A stretch of 8,284 bases of DNA from the NCBI GenBank assembly GCA_964440525.1, contig CAYTTC010000119.1, forward strand, positions 1 through 8,284, read 5' to 3'. The DNA comes from DASWJZ01 sp964440525. Its GTDB lineage: Bacteria; Pseudomonadota; Alphaproteobacteria; Rhizobiales; Afifellaceae. The notes beneath the pieces are model-generated. The model was given only the letters and a program-made list of their open reading frames with translations. It searched no databases and was not told where the DNA came from. Shown in pieces: positions 1 to 5,801 of the stretch. Numbering within the stretch: position 1 is the stretch's first letter; every line of letters starts with the position of its first letter. The position numbers were made by a program, and so were the translations under genes.

Positions 1-11
1 CCCTGAGCTGT

Positions 12-104
12 TCAAAACCGACTTGCATTACCGGGGGCATCCACACATGAGTTCAGGGCAATCGGGAAGTTGCGGCACTCGTGTTCAATCTGCACTTTTG
101 ACAT
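12..104 (-). CDS. Possible 30-residue small protein after the DUF927 gene
   Basis: This is a short frame from ATG (104) to TGA (12), starting MSKVQIEHEC and ending GNASRF. It lies 44 bases past the stop of the ATPase gene, on the same strand. Its ATG overlaps by one base (TGATG) the stop of a three-codon frame, Met-Asn-His-stop (115-104), which has a GGGAG Shine-Dalgarno-like sequence 5 bases upstream (121-125). That arrangement suggests translational coupling, but the frame also stays open upstream into the end of the ATPase gene. I recognise no family. Two cysteines and no membrane segment are visible. It could equally be chance open frame, so confidence is low. Confidence 0.2.
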   Translation of the reverse strand: MSKVQIEHECRNFPIALNSCVDAPGNASRF

Positions 105-148
105 CAGTGATTCATGCCTACTCCCAAGGAGAATCTTATTATGATTTC

Positions 149-1774
149 TCAAAAGCCGATATCGATGCAGTAAACCCGACCGCTCGCGCAAATGCCCTTT
201 GGGGTCTTGATGGTAAGCTTCGGCTTCTTGCCCTCCTCTGTCTTCGCTCGATTGGCGGCCCTCAGTTCCGCCATCAGGCTTTGGTAATCGGGAAACTTGG
301 CTTGGAATCGCGCAGAGGGGATCAGGATCTGCAAACGCCCAGCGACACGTCGCAAAAAGCCAGGCATGCCATTGAACAAGCGGACATCGATGGGGGCATC
401 AATGTCGGACACCTCCACTAAGCTGTTCTTGTTCTCCTCCGAATACTCCCGAACGCGTTCAACCGCTGAATGCGCCCTCCCCGGAGCGGTCCCGACCGAT
501 TGCTCTATGGCCCGGATCGAAGGGCCCAATCGCCTCCATTTCTTTGGCAGGCACCCCCACTTTCTCGCCAGTGTACCTGCGACGAATGTCATTGCGAAGA
601 GCTTCGCCCTTCGAGCCGGTGTGCCGGAAGAAACTCTATCCGACCGCATCCGGTGCTTTTCATAGAGACGAAGGATCTCAGCTCGGAGGCCCTTCTCGTC
701 TCGGGCCGCAAAATCGGCGAGATGCTGGACAAAGCGTCGACCAGCAGTTCCGTAGTGTTCGTTCACCAGAGCTCTTAGTTGCTCAATTGCTTCTGCCGTC
801 GAACGGAAGCCCTTCGGCACGTTAGCGAGCACTCCCTCATCGGGAACAGGGATAGTTGCCATGCGCGACGCGAGGGCGGCTTGCACGTGTTCTGTCGCCC
901 TGATCGCGTCTGACATAGCGATATTGCTGGTGCTCATCGTCGCAACACGGACATCATCGGGCATCGCTTCGGGATCCGTCAGGCGCTTTCTGCCGCCGCT
1001 TGTGGAATTCTTGAACACCGCCTTCTCGATGGTCTCGCCCCTCTGTTTCTTCGTGTCGCCTGCCAGATTAGTTTCTTCAACGGCCTGCAAACCATCAGCG
1101 TATTTGACCTTGGATCGATCGAGAAAACCGATCGTCATGTCCCAGGACTCGGCCCCGCCCGTTTCGCTATCGGGGTCACCCCGCCAGACGGAAGCTGCCC
1201 ATAGATTCAGAGTGGATTTTCCAGTTTCCGTCTTACCCAGAAGCTCGCACTGGGGATTGCCAATATGGGCTGGCGCAAAACGTAAGAGCGGGCCGATGAA
1301 AGCGTAAGACAGGGCGAACACAGGCAGGGGCTGATCTGTGGCCAGGCGTTCGACCTGTCGCAGCCACTCTTTTCTCGACCCTCGACTTGTGGCCTTCCGG
1401 TTCGGTTCGAATGCCACAGTGATCTTGGGCACCTTCATTTTTCGTGGTCCGATCATCGTGCCGTCGCCACAGATATAGATCGGTCGGTTACGAAGCCATC
1501 CCGGCCGCGGCGCCACCACCGTTGCGCGGTAGGCTGTGTGCTGTTCAATCTCCCTTTTGAATGCGGTTTTGGAAGTCGAAGTCAGGATCTCGATTCCAAC
1601 TCTCGAAAGGCGGGCAAAAACGACCCATTCATTGAGGTGAACTTCTCGAAGGGAAAACCAACGAGACCGTCTTGAAGAGATTCCATATCGAACATAACCA
1701 TCTCCAAATTGGTCGCGCACCGCGTCTAATATTTTCGGCTTCAAGGTTTGTGCAGCATCATTGATTTGGTTCAT
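149..1774 (-). CDS. DUF927-family P-loop ATPase (helicase-like replication protein)
   Basis: This is probably a cytoplasmic ATPase of the DUF927 group, often found with primases and replication genes of phages and integrated elements; a DNA-unwinding role is inferred from the family. From the ATG at 1774 it has 541 residues. A Walker A motif GKTETGKST lies at about residues 180-188, and an acidic Walker B-like segment (AVEETN) at about 231-236. A basic stretch NSTSGGRKR follows. A sensor-1-like segment (VATMSTSN) comes next, then ASRMATIPVP, where the arginine may act as a finger. The N-terminal 170 residues and the C-terminal third are unrecognised. I chose ATG 1774 because AAGGAG lies 8 bases upstream; the frame also opens at GTG 1801, which adds nine residues that are really the ribosome-binding purine tract. 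It is the last large gene of the leftward cluster, 173 bases after the HUH-like gene. No primase motif is visible, so it is not a complete primase-helicase. Confidence 0.8.
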   Translation of the reverse strand: MNQINDAAQTLKPKILDAVRDQFGDGYVRYGISSRRSRWFSLREVHLNEWVVFARLSRVGIEILTSTSKTAFKREIEQHTAYRATVVAPRPGWLRNRPIYICGDGTMIGPRKMKVPKITVAFEPNRKATSRGSRKEWLRQVERLATDQPLPVFALSYAFIGPLLRFAPAHIGNPQCELLGKTETGKSTLNLWAASVWRGDPDSETGGAESWDMTIGFLDRSKVKYADGLQAVEETNLAGDTKKQRGETIEKAVFKNSTSGGRKRLTDPEAMPDDVRVATMSTSNIAMSDAIRATEHVQAALASRMATIPVPDEGVLANVPKGFRSTAEAIEQLRALVNEHYGTAGRRFVQHLADFAARDEKGLRAEILRLYEKHRMRSDRVSSGTPARRAKLFAMTFVAGTLARKWGCLPKKWRRLGPSIRAIEQSVGTAPGRAHSAVERVREYSEENKNSLVEVSDIDAPIDVRLFNGMPGFLRRVAGRLQILIPSARFQAKFPDYQSLMAELRAANRAKTEEGKKPKLTIKTPKGICASGRVYCIDIGF

Positions 1775-1786
1775 ACCTTTTTCTCC

Positions 1787-1802
1787 TTCCCACCTTCCCA
1801 CC
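1787..1802 (-). repeat. Two tandem copies of GGTGGGAA before the ATPase start
   Basis: On the minus strand the 8-base unit GGTGGGAA occurs twice head to tail, running directly into the purine-rich Shine-Dalgarno region (AAGGAGAAAAAGG) of the ATPase gene. The G-rich tract may influence translation initiation, and it makes the GTG at 1801 a less likely start. It may also be a simple slippage duplication. Confidence 0.5.
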
Positions 1803-1916
1803 CGCGCTAAGTCTCAAGTAAAATTACGCAGCTTCGATGTCGCAGTGTTCTACTCTTCGATTTAACAAAACCATTCGCCGACGCCTCTACAGGGCTCGTT
1901 TACGCATCTTCAGCAG

Positions 1917-1930
1917 GAATTTCAAAATTC
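1917..1930. promoter_or_regulatory. 14-base inverted repeat GAATTT-CA-AAATTC, candidate operator
   Basis: This is a perfect 6-base inverted repeat with a 2-base spacer, in the AT-rich 146-base gap between the HUH-like gene and the ATPase gene (1802-1947). The spacer is too short for a stable RNA hairpin, so a protein-binding site is the more natural reading. No clear promoter boxes and no T-run terminator accompany it. The AlpA-type regulator two genes upstream is one possible binder, but nothing in the sequence shows that. Confidence 0.25.
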
Positions 1931-1947
1931 GAGAAATACAAGATTTG

Positions 1948-2910
1948 CTAAATATAAAGCGCGCCGTCACGATAGAGGCATTTATTGCAGATCATTACGG
2001 TGCTCAGATTTTGACGGTTGAGCCACAACAAATATTGGGTGTGATATGGCTCTCTCACCCGCCGTTTGGTTCGGGTCCGTTTCGGCTGCCCATCGATCAT
2101 TACGACTGATTTTTCCGGCCAGTAGGCCTGGAATAGATAGGAGAACTGCTGCGGACGGTCCCGGATGCGCTGCCTAACGATCGGGTTCGCTCCGGTCGTC
2201 GTTTCTTCGTAGCCCCACCGTCGGTTCAGTCGGTCTTTTAGCGCAGCCGCTTTTTTCGCCGTGGTCAGCAGGTGATAATGGAGCAGGTAGATGCCGCTCG
2301 TCGGCTCGAATTCGCCGTGGAGAAATCCGATCAGGAAACCTGGGATTTGATTGATCTTTGCTCGCTCCAGGTGCGTCCGGAATTGCCCTTTGATCGTCTC
2401 GGCGGTGACGCCATTAATTTGCGCTGGGGAATAGGCCCAACCGGCGTTGATGACGGTGACGACACGCAATTCGTGATCAGGGATATTGTCCGTCGCCTCC
2501 AGGAGAGCGCCGACCGTCGTCAGCCGGACTTCCCGAAAGTACAAGGATGACGTGAGGGTCGGCTGCGGTTCGCCGGTGCTGAGGCCGAGCTCTAATTTCT
2601 CGCGTAGCGCCTCGGCCTCCTGCGGGTTGATGGTTGGGAGGCTTGTCTGTGGTTTTGGGCGCTTCTTGCTCTTATTTTTCTGAGAGTTGGCCGCGACCGC
2701 CCCCCTGATCAATCGGGCTCGCTTAGTATCCTCCTGTTCGGCGTCGGTGACACTCTCGAAACCGCCTTTGAGACGACCGGTTTGTGGGTCCAGAGTGCCA
2801 GGAAGGATCCTGTCGAGCCGAAACTTGGCCGGTAGCCGGTTGGCTTTTGCGCCGGTGGGAGCGGCGCTTGAACGGCCGAGCCTCCCGTTCCGTGTACGAT
2901 TTCTTCGCAT
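1948..2910 (-). CDS. Candidate HUH (rolling-circle type) replication initiator-like protein
   Basis: I do not recognise the exact family, but the motif order fits HUH endonucleases. A hydrophobic beta segment VVTVINAGWA is followed by GFLHGEF and YLLHYHLL, with a His-Tyr-His core matching the metal-binding H-hydrophobic-H motif. FSYLFQAYW then contains two tyrosines where rolling-circle Rep proteins carry a catalytic Tyr (YxxKY); here Gln replaces the usual Lys. From ATG 2910 it has 320 residues; HYH is at about residues 211-213 and the tyrosines at about 258 and 263. The first 100 residues are Arg/Lys rich and probably disordered or DNA binding. ATG 2910 lies 29 bases after the stop of the AlpA-type gene but has only a weak AGCGAG upstream. 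The frame also opens at TTG 3060, where AGGAGG sits too close (1 base), giving 370 residues and a 121-base overlap. Nicking and replication initiation are inferred, not shown. Confidence 0.55.
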   Translation of the reverse strand: MRRNRTRNGRLGRSSAAPTGAKANRLPAKFRLDRILPGTLDPQTGRLKGGFESVTDAEQEDTKRARLIRGAVAANSQKNKSKKRPKPQTSLPTINPQEAEALREKLELGLSTGEPQPTLTSSLYFREVRLTTVGALLEATDNIPDHELRVVTVINAGWAYSPAQINGVTAETIKGQFRTHLERAKINQIPGFLIGFLHGEFEPTSGIYLLHYHLLTTAKKAAALKDRLNRRWGYEETTTGANPIVRQRIRDRPQQFSYLFQAYWPEKSVVMIDGQPKRTRTKRRVREPYHTQYLLWLNRQNLSTVMICNKCLYRDGALYI

Positions 2911-2939
2911 GAAAATCTCGCTGGTGGTGGATGCGTTAT

Positions 2940-4121
2940 TCAATCGTCGGAGCGCAGCGATAAACGTCGCAGCCGTAGGCGCCGGTATCGCCCCCGGGCG
3001 GGTAACTCGCCCCCCGTGCTGGCGTTCTGCCGTGAGGAGCTTGAGGAGGGGTTTTTCCAACCCTCCTGCCGCTGCTCGTGAGCCAGAATCGCGCGCGTCA
3101 GAATTTCGAAAAGCCGCTGCGGACTGTGATCGCCGGCCTCGGGCTCAGGCATCGCGAGTAACGCTTTGAAAAGCTCTGCATCTATTGGGCGCGTGAAAGT
3201 TCGCGACGGCCCTGGACCTTCGAGGGTGACGAGGATCCGATGCTGGAAGGGTGCCGACGGCGTCGGAGCGAGCTGATTCTCACTGATCGCAGAACTTGCA
3301 TCAGGCGAAGCCTCCGCGCGGCTTGAGGCAGGGGGCGGGGCAGCAACGGTCGACCGGACTTCCGAACGCAGTCCGCGGACGAACGACTTCGCCACCTTCA
3401 GGGTGATTCTTGACGTCCGGTCGATGAAATCCGCCGGGGCAATTTCGTGAGCGGCGGCCCAGATCAAAAGATTCGCATATTCCGATGTGGCTTTCTGCTC
3501 GACGGGATTTTGCGGCCACGCCACTAGCTGCACGGCGAGCGTTGCTTCGGTACCCTTCTTCGGCCGTCGCTTGCGCCCCTGGAAGGCGGGATGATCGAAC
3601 ACCTCCGCGATCGCAGCCTCACCGCCGCTTTTCAGGCGCAGAAAAGCTGGGTACGAGACGTTGAGCGCTTCGTACATCTTGTTGTTGAAGCTGTAAAAGA
3701 GGCTGACCCCGCCATTGAAATTGAAGCACGCCGCGAGATCGGCAGCGGTGTCGCGATCTACTATGGCGCGACTCGCAAATTCCATGACCGCGTCCAGATT
3801 TGGAGGCGTCTTCGGCTTCTCCTGCGGAGTCATCTCCGCATGTGGCTGGTGGGGGACATCCGAGCCAGCGGCTATTTCGGTCGAGCCGAAATAAGGACGG
3901 ATTGCACTTGCCGGTCCAACGACAATGCCGCCCCCATCGATGAGGGCGCGAATATCCGCGACCCGCCAGGCGGTGGTGCGCGGCCCGAGCTTGACGGGCT
4001 TTGGATACCGGCCGGATTTAACTCCGGCCCACCACATCGTACGACCGACCGGAATCGGCCCTTCGGGGGCCAGAACCGCAGACAAGCGAACAAAGCCGTC
4101 AGCGGGCAGCGGCTTGGCCAT
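2940..4121 (-). CDS. AlpA-type helix-turn-helix protein with long unknown C-terminal extension
   Basis: Residues about 10-62 closely match the AlpA/prophage-regulator DNA-binding domain (MerR-like winged helix): VGRTMWWAGVKSGRYP, then KPVKLGPRTTAWRVADIRAL. AlpA proteins are normally about 65-90 residues and activate or control excision and replication genes of satellites and prophages; this one has 393. After a Pro-rich linker (about 86-107) comes an unrecognised, probably globular region (about 108-258), then an Ala/Pro/Ser-rich linker (about 259-291). A short segment HRILVTLEGPGPSRTF (about 294-309) and a helical FKALL...LFEILTRAILAHEQ part follow. The end is Ser- then Arg-rich. The start ATG 4121 has GGAG 8 bases upstream. 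It sits 96 bases downstream of the 371-residue gene and overlaps the -1 frame open from 3060, so the last 40 residues could be non-functional read-through or part of a frameshift arrangement. A role as DNA-binding regulator of the cluster is inferred. Confidence 0.72.
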   Translation of the reverse strand: MAKPLPADGFVRLSAVLAPEGPIPVGRTMWWAGVKSGRYPKPVKLGPRTTAWRVADIRALIDGGGIVVGPASAIRPYFGSTEIAAGSDVPHQPHAEMTPQEKPKTPPNLDAVMEFASRAIVDRDTAADLAACFNFNGGVSLFYSFNNKMYEALNVSYPAFLRLKSGGEAAIAEVFDHPAFQGRKRRPKKGTEATLAVQLVAWPQNPVEQKATSEYANLLIWAAAHEIAPADFIDRTSRITLKVAKSFVRGLRSEVRSTVAAPPPASSRAEASPDASSAISENQLAPTPSAPFQHRILVTLEGPGPSRTFTRPIDAELFKALLAMPEPEAGDHSPQRLFEILTRAILAHEQRQEGWKNPSSSSSRQNASTGGELPARGRYRRLRLRRLSLRSDD

Positions 4122-4184
4122 CCGGAAGCTCCGTGTTTTGCAGCGGAACTGCCTAGGCCGGACAAATCTCTACGTGGGGGAACC

Positions 4185-4202
4185 TCCCAAAGCATTTTGG
4201 GA
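4185..4202. other. 7-base-pair stem-loop between the first two cluster genes
   Basis: TCCCAAA, a 4-base loop, and TTTGGGA form a perfect inverted repeat in the 96-base gap between the stop at 4218 and the ATG at 4121. On the coding (minus) strand no T-run follows, so a standard intrinsic terminator is unlikely. It could be a partial attenuator, an mRNA processing or stability element, or an operator for the AlpA-type protein encoded immediately downstream. Confidence 0.4.
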
Positions 4203-4217
4203 AGTGCCCATCTGGCG

Positions 4218-5333
4218 TCACCTGTTCGATTCCGGTTTCGGATCTTCTACTTCCTTGGGAAGTAATCCTCTTGCCTCTTTAATCCAGTCTCCAATCGGCT
4301 TCCTATCTAAACTTAGCGGAATTTGTCCCATATGCCCATGTATTGCACCGACTATGTCACGCTTTTCGAACCTCTTGTCGAAATGCATATGCAGCATTGT
4401 CGCAATTATCTTTAACATCGAAAGTCGGCCAGTCGGGTGGACATCCTCTTTGATGAGTTTGTATTTCTTTAGTTCATCATTTAGCTGAGCGATTTTCCTT
4501 TGATCTTTCTCGTGTTGATCTTTCCAATCAACGACCGGGCCGACGGCTTCTTTCAGCACAGGTGGGATCTCAATTTCATGGATAAGTGCCCATTCGACGA
4601 ACTTCCCTGGAATAAGTGGGGCACTGAGCTGGCCAGCTCGCACGGCACGAGAAAGTATTTCGTACCTGGCCGCATATTTCTGAGCAAATGGGGAGTCTTT
4701 CTGAGCAAATGGGGAGTCCTCCTCTAGATCCTCTAGATCCTCTAGGTCCGAATAATTGACTAGGCTCGGATCTTTCCCGAAGCTAAGGGCAACAGCTTCG
4801 TCGAGGGTCCAAAGTGGCACCAGAGCCCAAGAGCCGAAATCCACGATCGCTTCTGACTTGGAGGGGGCTTGCTCTCTTTCGTCCGCTCTACCCTCTCTGT
4901 AACGCGCGGAAAGAGCGTCCTCGGACAATTCCCAGAGCTCAATAGCATAGCGCAACGTCTCACGTGACGACTCATGTTCCTTTCGGCTCAAACCAGAATG
5001 TTTTGCCCACTCGGCCGCGGCAACCTCGCGCAGTGCGCTAATAAATTTCTGGATGACCGCCGGATCCTCGTTGTCGCTATCGATGTCGAATTGGTCCTCC
5101 AGCTTGTCGTAGGTATCCAAAGCTTCTCGGCTTTGCAGGCTCAATGGTTTGCTCCGGGGATAGCGGCGGAGGAGGAGATCGCAAATTATCAAGGCCCGAG
5201 TTCGAGCCTCTTTCTCTTCTCTATCTGAGATCTCTGATGCGTTAGATGTCACTTGAGCCCCCGCGCTTTGGCTGCGCCATTCTTCAAAGGAAATAGCCGG
5301 CCGGTGGCGCCTCGACCTTGCCGCTGACGGCAT
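4218..5333 (-). CDS. Unrecognised 371-residue protein, first gene of the leftward cluster
   Basis: I cannot name this family. It appears soluble, with no signal peptide or membrane segment. The first 40 residues are Arg/Ser/Glu rich. Residues about 40-150 are charged and mostly helical. A conserved-looking block, WALVPLWTLDEAVALSFGKDP (about 169-189) and later YEILSRAVRAGQLSAPLIPGKFVEWAL (about 224-250, written here as two parts: YEILSRAVRAGQ and LIPGKFVEWAL), resembles hypothetical proteins encoded next to regulators on integrated elements. Between them lie tandem repeats DLE x3 (196-204) and DSPFAQK x2 (206-219). A short coiled-coil segment (about 272-291) precedes a helical C-terminal domain ending DRKPIGDWIKEARGLLP (about 343-359), which looks like a small helix-turn-helix-like fold. 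ATG 5333 lacks a strong Shine-Dalgarno; GTG 5252 preceded by a G-run is an alternative start, 27 residues shorter. Function unknown; linkage to the AlpA-type and HUH-like genes suggests element maintenance or control. Confidence 0.65.
   Translation of the reverse strand: MPSAARSRRHRPAISFEEWRSQSAGAQVTSNASEISDREEKEARTRALIICDLLLRRYPRSKPLSLQSREALDTYDKLEDQFDIDSDNEDPAVIQKFISALREVAAAEWAKHSGLSRKEHESSRETLRYAIELWELSEDALSARYREGRADEREQAPSKSEAIVDFGSWALVPLWTLDEAVALSFGKDPSLVNYSDLEDLEDLEEDSPFAQKDSPFAQKYAARYEILSRAVRAGQLSAPLIPGKFVEWALIHEIEIPPVLKEAVGPVVDWKDQHEKDQRKIAQLNDELKKYKLIKEDVHPTGRLSMLKIIATMLHMHFDKRFEKRDIVGAIHGHMGQIPLSLDRKPIGDWIKEARGLLPKEVEDPKPESNR
4677..4718. repeat. Two exact 21-base tandem copies inside the 371-residue gene
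   Basis: Copies at 4677-4697 and 4698-4718 are identical and keep the frame, encoding DSPFAQK twice (residues 206-219). Perfect identity at the DNA level points to a recent duplication by replication slippage. The repeat sits in the linker between two conserved-looking blocks. Confidence 0.95.
4722..4748. repeat. Three 9-base tandem copies inside the 371-residue gene
   Basis: Units CTCTAGATC, CTCTAGATC and CTCTAGGTC (plus strand) lie head to tail at 4722-4730, 4731-4739 and 4740-4748. They encode Asp-Leu-Glu three times and lie three bases from the 21-base repeats. Together they form a short tract that is likely to vary in length between strains while preserving the frame. Confidence 0.95.
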
Positions 5334-5561
5334 GCGCCTAAGCCGGACTTCCCGCGGCGGATCGATCTGCCCGGCGGCCCCAATCCCAGGACGTCGATTG
5401 GAAGCTATACGCCGCCCGGTGATCAGGGCCCATCCGGTTCAGGAAGGCAAGTAGGGCGATTTTGCTCAGAGGCCGGCCGCGCTTGCACCCGCGATCACAT
5501 TCTGCCGCCTGACCCGGGGCGCGTGAGCACCAAACCCTTCTGGCGGTATCTTTGACGGTTC

Positions 5562-5576
5562 CTTGGTTTTTCCAAG
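5562..5576. other. Small hairpin CTTGG-TTTTT-CCAAG
   Basis: This is a 5-base-pair inverted repeat with a five-T loop (five-A on the minus strand). It lies 229 bases upstream of ATG 5333. The stem is short, so it may be accidental; a recombination or binding site at an element end is the more interesting reading. Confidence 0.25.
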
Positions 5577-5619
5577 CTGACGCAGATCAAACTATATCAA
5601 TAGATAAGCCATCCAATGC

Positions 5620-5636
5620 GGTGCCGGCCAGGCACC
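5620..5636 (-). terminator. GC-rich hairpin GGTGCC / GGCACC downstream of the cytochrome gene
   Basis: A 6-base-pair GC-rich stem with a 5-base loop lies 166 bases beyond the stop of the cytochrome gene. No T-run follows on the minus strand (GCATTGG), so it is at best a weak or factor-assisted terminator. Confidence 0.25.
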
Positions 5637-5652
5637 AAATCTCTGACCTCTC

Positions 5653-5687
5653 CGTGCGTCTGGCTCGACAAGCCGGTGAGCCGCACG
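5653..5687. other. 35-base imperfect hairpin (10 base pairs with a 4-base bulge)
   Basis: CGTGC (5653-5657) pairs with GCACG (5683-5687) and GGCTC (5662-5666) with GAGCC (5678-5682). A GTCT bulge lies on one side and the loop is 11 bases. All ten pairs are Watson-Crick. With the adjacent hairpin 17 bases away it makes a structured segment between the cytochrome gene and the leftward cluster. It could be a bidirectional transcription barrier or part of a small RNA; no T-run is present on either side. Confidence 0.35.
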
Positions 5688-5801
5688 TGGAGTCCGAGAT
5701 TGAAATAGCTTGCCCGACCCTTCGCCGATTGCCGGTGTCAGGAAATGCCCTGCGGTCGAAGTCGTTGTTGGAAATTCCCTTGGACAGTCGTCTTTCCACG
5801 C

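Larger units (their letters stand above)
5334..5801. other. 468-base region without a confident gene; probable element/host junction and leader of the leftward cluster
   Basis: This stretch separates the 3' end of the cytochrome gene from the first gene of the putative mobile module, all on the minus strand. It contains hairpins at 5562-5576, 5620-5636 and 5653-5687. It also holds a minus-strand open frame of 82 codons (5586-5338, stop TAG) without an ATG near its beginning. The same frame is open above the TGA at 5587-5589 back to ATG 5799. Its middle part has a Cys-rich segment (WCSRAP...ECDRGCKRGRPLSK), and it stops 4 bases before ATG 5333, as operon partners often do. This may be a decayed or non-ATG small gene, or chance. 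No convincing sigma-70 boxes, tRNA or direct repeat marking an attachment site could be recognised. The cluster promoter and the right element end would be expected here. Confidence 0.4.

Noticed and set aside
861..1307. 148-residue plus-strand open frame opposite the ATPase gene
   Set aside because: It lies wholly antisense to a gene with a clear Walker A motif and family blocks, and its translation has no recognisable domain.
4224..4243. GTTCGATTCC, resembling the T-arm of a tRNA, near the end of the 371-residue gene
   Set aside because: The 5-base stem has a mismatch, no D-arm, 7-base anticodon loop or acceptor pairing could be found on either side, and the bases lie within or next to the coding end; treated as coincidence.
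3591..4265. 224-residue plus-strand open frame opposite the AlpA fusion gene
   Set aside because: It is antisense to the clear AlpA domain and linker; its composition is that of a shadow frame and there is no ribosome-binding site.
2522..5354. 14-base exact direct repeat AGCCGGACTTCCCG at 2522-2535 and 5341-5354
   Set aside because: One copy is within the HUH-like gene and the other in the junction. A match of this length is only mildly unexpected in 8 kb of GC-rich DNA, and nothing places an element end at 2522.
5653..5700. Resemblance of GAGCCGCACG to group II intron domain V
   Set aside because: The conserved bulge and the complementary half of domain V are missing, and no intron reverse transcriptase is nearby.
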